From contig JAFTKO010000021.1 in NCBI GenBank assembly GCA_017453205.1, positions 208,849-272,848 of the forward strand: 64,000 nucleotides of DNA. The letters are read 5' to 3'. The notes beneath the pieces are model-generated. The model was not told where the DNA came from, made no database searches, and saw nothing but the letters and a program-made list of their open reading frames with translations. The stretch comes from Clostridia bacterium. GTDB taxonomy: Bacteria > Bacillota > Clostridia > Oscillospirales > CAG-272. Positions 8,975-17,706 of this stretch are shown in pieces (positions within the stretch are counted from its first letter, which is position 1; each line of letters starts with the position of its first letter). The translations under genes and the position numbers were made by a program.

Positions 8975-9265
8975 GTTGCTTGCGCCTGCCCTCTAAGGAA
9001 AAACCTAAAGTTACAATCGCATGGCAGTAGTACCACTGACGCTTTTGCGGTAAACAACTTTTTGCCTCCATCTGATGAGGGAGGGGGACCGCTTGCGGTG
9101 GAGGGAGAGAATTTAAGAGAAGTTACCTACATGAGGTCTCTCCCTCAGTCGCTTCGCGCCAGCTCCCTCATCAGAGGGAGCCAAGGTTACAACGCTCAAA
9201 AAGGTATTCTTGTTGTAGCAAAGTAGCTTTTCGCCTCCTCCTTTGGGGGCTGCGAGACGGAGGGA
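8975..9265. repeat. Interspersed repeat family B, copy 2 (reverse orientation)
   Basis: Read on the minus strand, blocks CTGATGAGGGAGCTGG, GCGAAGCGACTGAGGGAG, ATTCTCTCCCTCC and CATGCGATTGTAAC match copy 1 at 4636-4870, but in a different order, as if sub-blocks were rearranged. It fills much of the 680-base gap between the two solute-binding genes. No gene is seen in it. Confidence 0.7.
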
Positions 9266-9388
9266 GTCCTTTCAAAAATGCCCCTTTTTATTCTCCCCCA
9301 TGCTTGCCAATCAATATGAAAAGAATACAAAAAATCTTCCTATGATAGTAATTTTTTTCAAAAAAACCAATTATTTTTTTCAAAAAGA

Positions 9389-9461
9389 CCACAAAATCGC
9401 GCATGTTTCCCAAAAGATGCGCGATTTTGTGGTTGATTTTTATTTTGAAAAAATATATAAT
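9389..9461 (+). promoter_or_regulatory. Inverted repeat abutting promoter of second solute-binding gene
   Basis: Arms 9389-9408 and 9413-9432 are complementary at 19 of 20 positions, starting CCACAAAATCGCGCAT. TTGATT at 9433-9438 is directly adjacent, and TATAAT at 9456-9461 follows after 17 bases. It is the second copy of the arrangement at 4978-5050. The leader after it (9462-9653) contains small hairpins (TGTAC/GTACA, TGCCT/AGGCA) and an in-frame ATG near 9583 with a GGAGG site. Confidence 0.6.
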
Positions 9462-9653
9462 AAACACAAGCCCGCAAAGTATCACAAAAGCCGCGCGGGT
9501 AAAACTGCCTGTACGTTAGTACATCATTCAAAAGTAGGCACAGGTGCAAGGGGTGCGATCGTTCGATCGGGAAAGGAGGATATGCTCGGCGCGCTTTGTA
9601 TCGGATGTCGGCTTTTGACCGAAAAAAAGAAACACAAGAAAGGAAAAACGGTT

Positions 9654-11117
9654 ATGAAAAAGATTCTTTCTATCATCCTGCTCCTTTGTATGCTCCTTAC
9701 CGTTGTTGCCTGCAACAATGATAAGGGGAAAAACGAGGAGACCACGGTCGGGGAGGAGGAGACCAATGTTGAGACCTCCTACCTTGACACTCTGCCGGAG
9801 TTGGATCTTCAGTATGCCAACTTCAACATTCTCGTTACCACGCAGCTGGTAGGCTTCTACGATCAGGAAAACGAATCGGGCGACATTGTTGACAACGCCT
9901 GTTATATGCGTAACCTCGACGTGGAGGAGCGTTACAAGATCGACATTACTTACTCCAATCTCGACGGTAACGCAAGCGGCGCCAATCAATTTGCGTCTGC
10001 CATTACCAACTCTTTGCAAGCAGACGCGCAAAGCAGATATGACTTGATCCTGGGTCAAAACTACTACTGCCTGCCCCTGGTCGCTTCCAATGCATGGCAC
10101 AATCTGCGCACCTCCGAGATCATCAATTGGGACGCCGAGTGGTATCACCAATCCATCAACAACAACGGTACCGTCAACGGCAACCTCTACGGCGCGTCGG
10201 GCAGCTTTGTCATCGCTCAGCTCGCTTACGCAACCGCATTGATCTACAACAAGGACATTTACACCAACTATGGTCTTGCCGACAAATATGACGTCTATCA
10301 GCTTGTCCGTGACAAGAAATGGACATGGGATGTCTTTTACGAAATGGCAACCTCCTTTGACTCCATGACCTTTGACAATCCCGCCGACTCGGTTTGGGGC
10401 TACAATGTCTACGACCATGCGGCTGTCGGACTTTCCACCGGTCTTGGCATCAACTTTGCCGAGCAGGACGGTGACGGCAACTGGACGTTTGACAACTTCT
10501 ACAACGACAAACTCGAAACCATCTACGGCAAGATCCGCGAGTTCCTCAACGATCACGCAAGCTGTGCAACGACGCAAGAAATTCTGGACGCAGGTATCGC
10601 TTATAAGGACTTTATGAGCCATGTGCTGTTCTGCCAAGGCTATATTCACGGCTTACAGGAGAATGAGGCTCAGACCCCGAGAGAGGGCTTAACGCTCGGT
10701 GTCCTTGTTTCTCCCATGTACACCGAGGAACAAGGCGAATACCGTACCCGCGTCATGCGTGACGAGCTCTTCTACATCCCCACCAATGCCAACCTTTACA
10801 ATTCCTCTCTGATCGTCGAGGCTTTGAACTACGAGACCAGACAGCAGGTTTATCCCGAATATTGGGAAAAGGTTATGGAGCTGCGTTCCGCGGATACCTC
10901 CGAGGATAAGGAGATGCTTGAAATTTTGGAGTCTACCGTATACTTCAGCTTTGCCGACTACTTCTCACAGGATCTGCAAACTGTGGACAATCAGGTTGGT
11001 CTGCAAGCGATGAACAATGCGGCTTCCTTTAACAACTGGTGGAAGACCAACGGTAAGATCGTCTCGAATCGTTTGATCGATCTGATCGAGACCTACGGCG
11101 CACAGCCCAAGGCGTAA
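9654..11117 (+). CDS. Extracellular solute-binding lipoprotein, family 1 (copy 2)
   Basis: The 487-residue protein is a paralogue of the one at 7522-8973; signal peptide and lipobox (TVVAC, Cys 20) are almost identical in DNA as well as protein. Start 9654 is chosen because it reproduces that signal peptide; the frame is open much further upstream through repeat and promoter DNA, including an ATG near 9583 with its own GGAGG site. Domains are those of family 1 sugar-binding proteins. It is followed after 46 bases by the large GLUG-like gene, probably in one transcript. No transport permease accompanies it, so it may share one encoded elsewhere, or act as a surface glycan-binding protein. Confidence 0.8.
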   Translation: MKKILSIILLLCMLLTVVACNNDKGKNEETTVGEEETNVETSYLDTLPELDLQYANFNILVTTQLVGFYDQENESGDIVDNACYMRNLDVEERYKIDITYSNLDGNASGANQFASAITNSLQADAQSRYDLILGQNYYCLPLVASNAWHNLRTSEIINWDAEWYHQSINNNGTVNGNLYGASGSFVIAQLAYATALIYNKDIYTNYGLADKYDVYQLVRDKKWTWDVFYEMATSFDSMTFDNPADSVWGYNVYDHAAVGLSTGLGINFAEQDGDGNWTFDNFYNDKLETIYGKIREFLNDHASCATTQEILDAGIAYKDFMSHVLFCQGYIHGLQENEAQTPREGLTLGVLVSPMYTEEQGEYRTRVMRDELFYIPTNANLYNSSLIVEALNYETRQQVYPEYWEKVMELRSADTSEDKEMLEILESTVYFSFADYFSQDLQTVDNQVGLQAMNNAASFNNWWKTNGKIVSNRLIDLIETYGAQPKA

Positions 11118-11163
11118 TCATTTTTGTATCCCCAAAAATTTAAATAAAAAAGGAGAAAACATC

Positions 11164-13794
11164 ATGAAAAAACTGTTAGCGATCCTGTTAGCGCTCTGTC
11201 TGACGCTCTCCTGCTTTGCCATCGGCGCATTTGCGGACGGCGAGGCCGAGCCTACCCGCGAGTCTCAAGCCTCCAAATGGGACGGCACCGTGTACACCGA
11301 GGGTAACTACACCTTGACGGGTGAGGGCACCGAGGCATCCCCCTACTTGCTGAACAGCGCAGACGACGTGGCAAAATTTGCCTCCAACGTCACTGCGGGC
11401 AACAAGTACGAGGGCAAGTACATCAAGCTGACCTGCGACCTTGATTTTGACAACAAGGAGTGGCAGGGCATCGGCTTTGGCAACACCAACTATTTTGCAG
11501 GTCACTTTGACGGCGACTACCATGTAGTCTACAACTTTGCACTCAAAAATGCCGGCTACAACGGCTTCTTCGGCTATGCGGGCTATGGTGCAAGCATCAA
11601 AAACTTTGGTATTGCAAGCGGAACCATTACTCTCAAAAACACCCGCAGCGGTCCTCTGGTAGGCTTTAGCAAAATGAGCATTGAGATCGACAACTGCTTC
11701 AACAAGGCAGACATCGTTTACAACCATCAGGGCTACATCGGCGGTCTGATCGGCACTGTGATGAACGATGGAACTGCAGTCCGCATTATCAGCAATTGCT
11801 ACTCCGACTGTGACATTACCGTAACCTCGCCCACAGAAAATGCGAACGGCGATGCCATTGCCAACCCCAACTATGCAATCGGCGGCTTGGCTGCAATCGT
11901 CAACGACGGTACCACGATGTTTGAAGATTGCTATTCCATGGCAAACATCACCGTCAACACCCACAACACCTCCATTGCCAACGCATACGATTATTCTATC
12001 GGTGGTTTTGTAGGTGCACACGCTTGGCCTGCAACCGTAATCTATGACAGTTGCTCCTTCGGCGGCAGCATCACCTACAACAACAGCGCGGTGACCGATT
12101 CCGCAACTGCGGCCAACATCGGTAACCTTGTAGGCTACATCCATGCTTCTGCTACCACTTCTATCGACGATACCAACGTCTATGTAACCAATCTTGCCAA
12201 CAATGTCGGCAGCGGTAAGACCGACAACACCGCAAAAAAGGTTGACAGTGTAACGCTTCCTCTCGAGGACGAGTTCTTCCTCTCGGACGGCCAAGAGGAA
12301 AGCGGCGGTGAGGATGTCGGCGGCGAGGGCACCTACGTTCCCGCAACCGATGCCGAAAAGACGCGCTACGAGGCAGCCTCCAAATGGGATGGCACCGTGT
12401 ACACCGTGACCTCCGCAGATGGGCTTTACACATTTGAGGGTAAGGGTACCGAGGCAGAGCCTTATCTGCTCAAGAGCGCCGACGATGTTGCAAAGCTTGC
12501 GGCAAATGTACGCTTTAGCAACGAGGAATCCAACTACATCGGCGAATACTTTAAGCTGACCTGTGACCTTGACCTGCAAAACTACGAGTGGTGGGGCATT
12601 GGCGGTTGCTTTGACGCTGTCAAGTGGGGCGCCGACGCAAGCGCACCGAACCTGGAAATGTTCTCGGGTATCTTCCTCGGTGATAACCACGTCATTTACA
12701 ACTTCAACCTCGCGGACTCCAACGCCGACGGCAAGGCTCTGACGGCAAACGGCTTCTTCGGTTATGTCGGCTACGGTGAAATCTACGATCTCGGTATCGT
12801 AAACGGTGATATTACGTTGGACGGTGCAAGCCGTTGTGCGGCTCTCATCGGTGCTTCGAGATATGAGCTGACCGTTTCCAACTGCTTTAACCGTGCAAAT
12901 CTGACCTTTAATTACAACGGCACCGGAGAGGTTCGCGTCGGCGGCTTGATGGGTGCTGTAATGAATGACGGAAGTACCCACCGTCTCATTGAGAACTGCT
13001 ACAACAGCGGTGACATTACCGTAAACCTTTCCAAGGATATGGCGGCGCATGACGTCGGCGGTATCGCAGGCTACCTTGCAGACGGTAGCAAAAACCAAAT
13101 TATCAACTGTTACAATACGGGCGACATCACAGTCAACGCCGACCATGGCGCGGTGGTAGCCGGAAACTACTATACGATCGGCATCGGTTCTCTCATCGGT
13201 TCTTTCGCATGGAAGGGTACCGTTTCCATCGTGAACTGCGGTGCGGGCGGAACCATCACTTTCAACTGCGAAAATGCAGAGGGCAATGCGGTAATCGGTA
13301 CCTTTGTCGGTTTTGTACGCGATGGCAGCAACTTTACTTTTGGCGATGGCAACACCTATTCTGTGGCAGTTGAACCCGATCAGGCGGTTGGAGATTGGGT
13401 CAACGGAACTCAGCCCGACAATCTGACCAAGGTTGACAGCGTGAGCGTACCTCTCAAGGACGGCGATATCTACTTTATCGGCGCCGAGGAAGAGGATGAC
13501 AACGGCGGCAACACAGGCGGCACCACAGGTGGCAATACCACAGGCGGTAATACCACAGGCGGTAATACCACAGGCGGTAACACCACGGGCGGTAACACGA
13601 GCGGAGGCAACACCGCAGGTGATAAGGAGACCACTCCCGTCACCGAGGCGCCCACCACCCAAGATACCACTCCCGCAGATGAGGATGAGGGCGGTTGTGC
13701 ATCGGCACTCAGCTCCGCAACCCTTGTTATGCTCCTTGTAATTGGTTTTGCAGCTGTTCTTTGCGTTGCGAAAAACAAGAAACAAAGCATCTGA
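11164..13794 (+). CDS. Large anchored GLUG-like surface protein with duplicated domain
   Basis: The 876-residue product has a signal peptide ending AFA before DGEA. Two tandem units follow (about 34-375 and 400-770), each opening SKWDGTVYT and running through DVAK-A-NV, LTCDLD, GIG and a series of Gly-rich beta-helix turns (GGLIG, ENCYNSGDITV). A flexible GGNTT-repeat linker lies at about 781-820. The C-terminus is Gly-Gly-Cys845-Ala-Ser, a hydrophobic segment of about 20 residues, then basic residues. The same Cys-Ala-Ser plus membrane helix plus Lys/Arg end occurs in the sialidase at 17707-19542. No LPXTG motif is present. It shares its N-terminal unit type with the proteins at 5276 and 31868. 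A binding role at the cell surface is inferred. Confidence 0.8.
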   Translation: MKKLLAILLALCLTLSCFAIGAFADGEAEPTRESQASKWDGTVYTEGNYTLTGEGTEASPYLLNSADDVAKFASNVTAGNKYEGKYIKLTCDLDFDNKEWQGIGFGNTNYFAGHFDGDYHVVYNFALKNAGYNGFFGYAGYGASIKNFGIASGTITLKNTRSGPLVGFSKMSIEIDNCFNKADIVYNHQGYIGGLIGTVMNDGTAVRIISNCYSDCDITVTSPTENANGDAIANPNYAIGGLAAIVNDGTTMFEDCYSMANITVNTHNTSIANAYDYSIGGFVGAHAWPATVIYDSCSFGGSITYNNSAVTDSATAANIGNLVGYIHASATTSIDDTNVYVTNLANNVGSGKTDNTAKKVDSVTLPLEDEFFLSDGQEESGGEDVGGEGTYVPATDAEKTRYEAASKWDGTVYTVTSADGLYTFEGKGTEAEPYLLKSADDVAKLAANVRFSNEESNYIGEYFKLTCDLDLQNYEWWGIGGCFDAVKWGADASAPNLEMFSGIFLGDNHVIYNFNLADSNADGKALTANGFFGYVGYGEIYDLGIVNGDITLDGASRCAALIGASRYELTVSNCFNRANLTFNYNGTGEVRVGGLMGAVMNDGSTHRLIENCYNSGDITVNLSKDMAAHDVGGIAGYLADGSKNQIINCYNTGDITVNADHGAVVAGNYYTIGIGSLIGSFAWKGTVSIVNCGAGGTITFNCENAEGNAVIGTFVGFVRDGSNFTFGDGNTYSVAVEPDQAVGDWVNGTQPDNLTKVDSVSVPLKDGDIYFIGAEEEDDNGGNTGGTTGGNTTGGNTTGGNTTGGNTTGGNTSGGNTAGDKETTPVTEAPTTQDTTPADEDEGGCASALSSATLVMLLVIGFAAVLCVAKNKKQSI
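13504..13620 (+). repeat. 15-base coding minisatellite (GGNTT)
   Basis: About seven imperfect copies of a 15-base unit (like ACAGGCGGTAATACC) encode the Gly-Gly-Asn-Thr-Thr linker before the membrane anchor. Copy number could vary between strains by slippage. Confidence 0.85.
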
Positions 13795-13805
13795 ATTTTT
13801 TCACA

Positions 13806-13839
13806 TTTCCCACCGACGCCCACAGGCGTCGGTGGGAAA
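13806..13839. terminator. 15-bp perfect hairpin after the GLUG-like gene
   Basis: TTTCCCACCGACGCC, loop CACA, and the exact complement form a strong stem just after the stop codon. T-rich sequence precedes rather than follows it, so termination efficiency is uncertain. Confidence 0.6.
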
Positions 13840-13863
13840 GCCCCCGAGCAAGCGCATGAGTCG

Positions 13864-13912
13864 TGTAGGGAATGCTCTTGAGTGACACGTGCCTTCAAGA
13901 ATGTTCCCTGCA
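13864..13912. other. Second, imperfect hairpin before nanA
   Basis: Arms 13864-13882 and 13893-13912 pair over most positions, with a few wobbles, one mismatch and one unpaired base. It lies between the GLUG-like gene and nanA and may take part in termination or attenuation. No convincing promoter for nanA was found by eye in 13913-13974. Confidence 0.4.
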
Positions 13913-13974
13913 AGATTCACGCGGTCTTGCACTGTAAAATAAAGAATACATAAAAAATCATTTTAAAGAGGATC

Positions 13975-14868
13975 ATGAACATGAATTACAATATTGTAAA
14001 AGAACTGGGCGGTGTATATCCCGCATTGTTAACTCCCTTTACCAAGGAAAACACCATCAACCGTAAGGCGCTTGAGGATTTGGTAGAGTACAACATTCAA
14101 AAAGGCGTGACCGGCTTTTACGTCGGCGGCAGCACTGCGGAGGCGTTTTTGCTGACCGAAGAGGAGAGAAATGAGGTATACGAGATTGTTGCCGAAAAGG
14201 CGGCGGGCAGAGTCAAGCTCATCGCGCACATCGGCAGTATCTCCACCGATCAAGCGGTCCGCTTCGGTCTGCGCGCAAAGGCGCTCAACTATGATGCGAT
14301 CTCTGCGGTAGCACCCTTTTACTATGGTTTTACCTTCCCCGAGATCAAGCAGTACTATTTCGATATCGTAGCACGTACCGAAATGCCCATGGTCATGTAC
14401 AACATTCCCGGCACCTCGGGTGTCAAGCTTTCCACTGCGCAGATCGCGGAGATTCTCAGCGGTGACGGAATCATCGGTCTCAAGCACACCTCCAATGACT
14501 ATTTTGCCATGGAGCAGGTCAAGACCAAGTTCCAAGATAAGGTGATCTTCAACGGCTTTGACGAGATGTTCCTCTGCGGACTTTCGATGGGTGCCGACGG
14601 CGGTATCGGAAGCACCTACAACTATATGGCGGAAAAGTTTATCAAGATCCGTAGGCTTTTTGCCGAGAATAAGATGGCAGAGGCTTTGGAGGTTCAGCGC
14701 GAGGCAAACCGCATTATCAAGATTTTGATCGACCTTGGCGGCATGCAGATGAACAAGGAAGTGCTTTGCCAAATGGGCTTTGACTTTGGCAATGCGCGCG
14801 CTCCCTTTATCGAGCTGACCGCAGAGCAAAAGGAATTGATCCGCAGAGAAGTGACAAGCAAGCTTTAA
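13975..14868 (+). CDS. nanA: N-acetylneuraminate lyase
   Basis: The 297-residue protein belongs to the DHDPS/NAL aldolase family. It carries the lyase-type features GGSTAEAF near residue 52, the proton-relay Tyr142 in YNIPGTSGV and the Schiff-base Lys170 in GLKHTSND. These match Tyr137 and Lys165 of E. coli NanA with a constant five-residue offset. NanA splits N-acetylneuraminate into N-acetylmannosamine and pyruvate in the cytoplasm. Two ATGs six bases apart (13975, 13981) follow an AAAGAGG site; either may be used. It is the first gene of the sialidase operon, which fits its role. No N-acetylmannosamine kinase or epimerase gene is visible in the window. A related keto-acid aldolase is the alternative. 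Confidence 0.87.
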   Translation: MNMNYNIVKELGGVYPALLTPFTKENTINRKALEDLVEYNIQKGVTGFYVGGSTAEAFLLTEEERNEVYEIVAEKAAGRVKLIAHIGSISTDQAVRFGLRAKALNYDAISAVAPFYYGFTFPEIKQYYFDIVARTEMPMVMYNIPGTSGVKLSTAQIAEILSGDGIIGLKHTSNDYFAMEQVKTKFQDKVIFNGFDEMFLCGLSMGADGGIGSTYNYMAEKFIKIRRLFAENKMAEALEVQREANRIIKILIDLGGMQMNKEVLCQMGFDFGNARAPFIELTAEQKELIRREVTSKL

Positions 14869-14899
14869 TTTACATATCCCCAAAAGGAGGGCTGTTATC

Positions 14900-16069
14900 A
14901 TGACGAAGTATTATCGCAGTGAGGAGATCACCTCGTTGGTGCTTGGAAATCCCGAGACGGAGGGAACCGACTACAGCGCATACCGTGTTCCCGGTATCGT
15001 GGTGTCAAAAAAAGGCACCGTGCTTGCCTATTGGGAAAACCGCAATTACGACAAAAACCGCAAGGGCTCCAACGGTGACGAGTGCCTAATGGACATCACC
15101 GTACGCCGTTCGGTAGACAGTGGCAAGAGCTTCTCCGAGCCGATCTATATCGCGCGCGGTGAGGAATATTATCAAAACGGTCGCGGAGAGACGCTGAACA
15201 ATCCCGTGATGATCGTGGGAGACGACGGCAGACTGCACTTTTTGTTCTGCTGTGATGTTGGCAGACAGGGCGCGTTTTATACGTACAGCGACGACGACGG
15301 TGTGACATGGAGCAACCCGCGCGATATCAAGGCATCGCTAAACCGCCTTGCGTGGGATTCGCTGGGCTTTGGACCGGGACATGGCATCTGCATCCAAAAC
15401 GGTGCACATAAGGGGCGTTTGATCGTCTCCGCGTGGATTCACAGAGAGAACGAAGCGATTCCGGGCGGGCATGTGTCGCTGTACTGTACCGCTACCCACA
15501 ACACCACCGTTTACAGTGATGACAACGGAGAAACGTGGCAGATGGGTGAGGAAGCATCGGAGAACCGTGATGAGACCTCCATTGTGGAGCTTTCTGACGG
15601 TTCGGTGATGATCAACTCCCGTCAGCATACTTTTCCGTTTTGCGAGTCGATCCCGAAGTACATCGAGGCAGAGGCGCGCCGTGCGGTTACGGTCAGTGCA
15701 AACGGTGTGGATCATTGGTCGAAAACGAGATACGATGATACTTTGATCGATCCTGCCTGCGAGGGGAATATCTGCGCGGCAAACGTCGAGGGACTTCCGC
15801 GTGCGATCCTGTTTTCCAACTGCGCCAGCACTACCAAGAGATTTGATCTGACCGTGCGTTGCAGCTTTGATGATGCCAAAACATGGCTTGAAAAAACAGT
15901 GTATTTGGGGCACATCGGATGGTATTCCGATATTGCTGTGGATCAAAACGGCAAGGTCTATGTGATTCACGAGAATGCGCAGATCACAGGCGGCAAAAAA
16001 ATGTGTACGGAGCTCTTCACTTTCAGTTTTTACGATCAATTCGTAAAGAACTATATTGAGGAGAAATGA
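14900..16069 (+). CDS. GH33 exo-sialidase without signal peptide
   Basis: The 389-residue protein begins at the ATG after AAAGGAGG and has no signal peptide, so it should be cytoplasmic. It has the GH33 signs: the Arg-x-Pro element YRVPG (Arg29), Asp boxes SVDSGKSF (71), SDDDGVTW (130) and SDDNGETW (206), Glu225 and Arg241 in DETSIVELSDGSVMINSR, and the nucleophile-bearing WYSDIA with a downstream HENA Glu. GPGHGIC is also typical. The expected reaction is release of terminal sialic acid, here from imported sialosides, with NanA using the product. It is 31 bases after nanA and overlaps the region before the next sialidase. No transporter is encoded in this operon. Confidence 0.85.
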   Translation: MTKYYRSEEITSLVLGNPETEGTDYSAYRVPGIVVSKKGTVLAYWENRNYDKNRKGSNGDECLMDITVRRSVDSGKSFSEPIYIARGEEYYQNGRGETLNNPVMIVGDDGRLHFLFCCDVGRQGAFYTYSDDDGVTWSNPRDIKASLNRLAWDSLGFGPGHGICIQNGAHKGRLIVSAWIHRENEAIPGGHVSLYCTATHNTTVYSDDNGETWQMGEEASENRDETSIVELSDGSVMINSRQHTFPFCESIPKYIEAEARRAVTVSANGVDHWSKTRYDDTLIDPACEGNICAANVEGLPRAILFSNCASTTKRFDLTVRCSFDDAKTWLEKTVYLGHIGWYSDIAVDQNGKVYVIHENAQITGGKKMCTELFTFSFYDQFVKNYIEEK

Positions 16070-16071
16070 GA

Positions 16072-17685
16072 ATGAAAAAAATCTCTTTATTCTTGGCAAT
16101 GGCGCTTTGCTTCGTTTCATTGCTCGGCCTACATGTTACTGCCGCTACGAGTGAAGCGGAGACCACTTTGGTTATTGGTAACCCCACAAGTGAGGGAACC
16201 GCTTATTCCGGCGGATATCGTATCCCGGGAATCGTGGTGACAGATAACGGTACCGTTCTTACCTATTGGGAGGCTCGTTATGCTACCGGGACCGATACGG
16301 GGAGTACCGACATTATCGTGCGCCGTTCCACGGACGGGGGAACAAGCTTTAGCGACTGCCTTTCGGTCAAGGGAGCAGAGTATACCGAAAATGGATACGG
16401 AAATACGCTGACCAACCCGATCATGATTGCGGGGGAGAATGGCAGAGTTCATTTTCTGTTTGCCTGTGAGACCGGAAATGCGGGCGTTTGGTACATGTAC
16501 AGCGATGATAACGGTGCCAATTGGTCGGAGGCGGTCAACATCGTTTCGGCATTGAACAAGAGCGAGATCGGTTGGTCAATGTGCAATCTCGGACCCGGTC
16601 ACGGTATTTGCTTGAAAAACGGTGAAAATGCGGGGCGCTTGGTCGTTCCGGTGTGGTGCTATACGGGAACCTATGATGTTTACACGCTTTACAGTGATGA
16701 CAACGGTGCAACATGGGAGATGGGTTCACGAGTAGGGCAAAACTTGGACGAGAGCTGTATCGTCGAGCTTTCCGACGGCAGCGTGATGGTCAATTCCAGA
16801 CAGTACGGACTGCCTTATGACGAGGCAAACCCAAACCGTACCGAGGAGGAGGCTTACCGCGCGGTATCGATCAGTCCTACGGGAATTGACGGTTGGTCGG
16901 ACACCTATTTTGATACGACGCTGATCGACCCTGCCTGTGAGGGCAATATCTGTTCGACCACCATCAACGGCAAGCGCGCGCTTTTGTTCGTCAACTGCGC
17001 AAGCAAGACCGATCGATGGGATCTGACAGTGCGCTGCAGCTTTGATGACGGCAGATCGTGGGTATCAAAAACCGTTTATCTGGACCGCGTCGGTTGGTAT
17101 TCCGATATCGCGGTGGACTCGGACGGAACGGTCTACGTGATCCACGAGGATTCCTCGGTGACGAATTCCGGCGGAAAGCTTTGCATGGAGCTTTTCACCT
17201 TTAACGCTGCTGAGGCGTTCGGGGCGTACGTGAATGAAGTAGTTGCGCATTTTGCCGAGGGCACGAATGCTTATCAGACCAAGACCACCGCAGACGGCTT
17301 TTGCGTCCGCTTTGTGACGGAACTGAATTGCGAACCCGCGTATTACAGCAAAGCGGGATTTGACGTAACCGTTACCTATAACGGCGGCATTCTCGCGGAA
17401 AATTACAAGCTGGAAAGCACTTGCGTTTATTCGCAATTGCAGAGCGGCAACGATCTGATCACGCCGACGTCGGGGCAATATTTTGTTGCGCAGGGGATTT
17501 CGGGCGTTCCCACCGATGGGGCGGTGACCTTTACGGTCAAGCCTTATGCGGTGACGATCACGGGAGCCGTTGTTTACGGAGAGGTGTCAACGGTAAACTT
17601 TTATAACGGAGCGCCCACTCCGATCGGCGTGATGGGCGGCGACAGCAGCTATATTGCGTGGGATCAGATTCTTCCCGCGGCTTAA
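16072..17685 (+). CDS. Secreted GH33 sialidase with C-terminal accessory domain
   Basis: An ATG at 16066 overlaps the preceding stop codon, but GAGGAG is too close to it; ATG 16072 has an eight-base gap and gives a good signal peptide ending VTA before ATSE. Of 537 residues, about 30-385 are the sialidase catalytic domain: YRIPG (Arg50), Asp boxes STDGGTSF, SDDNGANW, SDDNGATW, the VELSDGSVMVNSR element, WYSDIA and the HED Glu. Residues 385-525 form a second domain (CVRFVTEL, ITPTSGQYFVAQGI, FTVKPY, YGEVS) matching the end of the GLUG-like protein at 5276-7057. No anchor is seen, so it may be released or retained through that domain. Confidence 0.86.
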   Translation: MKKISLFLAMALCFVSLLGLHVTAATSEAETTLVIGNPTSEGTAYSGGYRIPGIVVTDNGTVLTYWEARYATGTDTGSTDIIVRRSTDGGTSFSDCLSVKGAEYTENGYGNTLTNPIMIAGENGRVHFLFACETGNAGVWYMYSDDNGANWSEAVNIVSALNKSEIGWSMCNLGPGHGICLKNGENAGRLVVPVWCYTGTYDVYTLYSDDNGATWEMGSRVGQNLDESCIVELSDGSVMVNSRQYGLPYDEANPNRTEEEAYRAVSISPTGIDGWSDTYFDTTLIDPACEGNICSTTINGKRALLFVNCASKTDRWDLTVRCSFDDGRSWVSKTVYLDRVGWYSDIAVDSDGTVYVIHEDSSVTNSGGKLCMELFTFNAAEAFGAYVNEVVAHFAEGTNAYQTKTTADGFCVRFVTELNCEPAYYSKAGFDVTVTYNGGILAENYKLESTCVYSQLQSGNDLITPTSGQYFVAQGISGVPTDGAVTFTVKPYAVTITGAVVYGEVSTVNFYNGAPTPIGVMGGDSSYIAWDQILPAA

Positions 17686-17706
17686 TCTGCAAATGAAAGG
17701 AGCGGA

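Noticed and set aside
9243-9653. N-terminal extension of the second solute-binding gene, 137 codons upstream
   Set aside because: It runs through repeat DNA, the inverted repeat and the promoter; the start at 9654 reproduces the paralogue's lipoprotein signal. The ATG near 9583 with a GGAGG site remains a minor alternative.
13504-13620. Tandem repeats considered as a CRISPR array
   Set aside because: The 15-base units have no spacers and are in frame inside a coding gene.
11188-13785. Long open frame antisense to the GLUG-like gene
   Set aside because: It mirrors the sense gene codon by codon and has no ribosome site. The sense frame has signal peptide, repeats and anchor.
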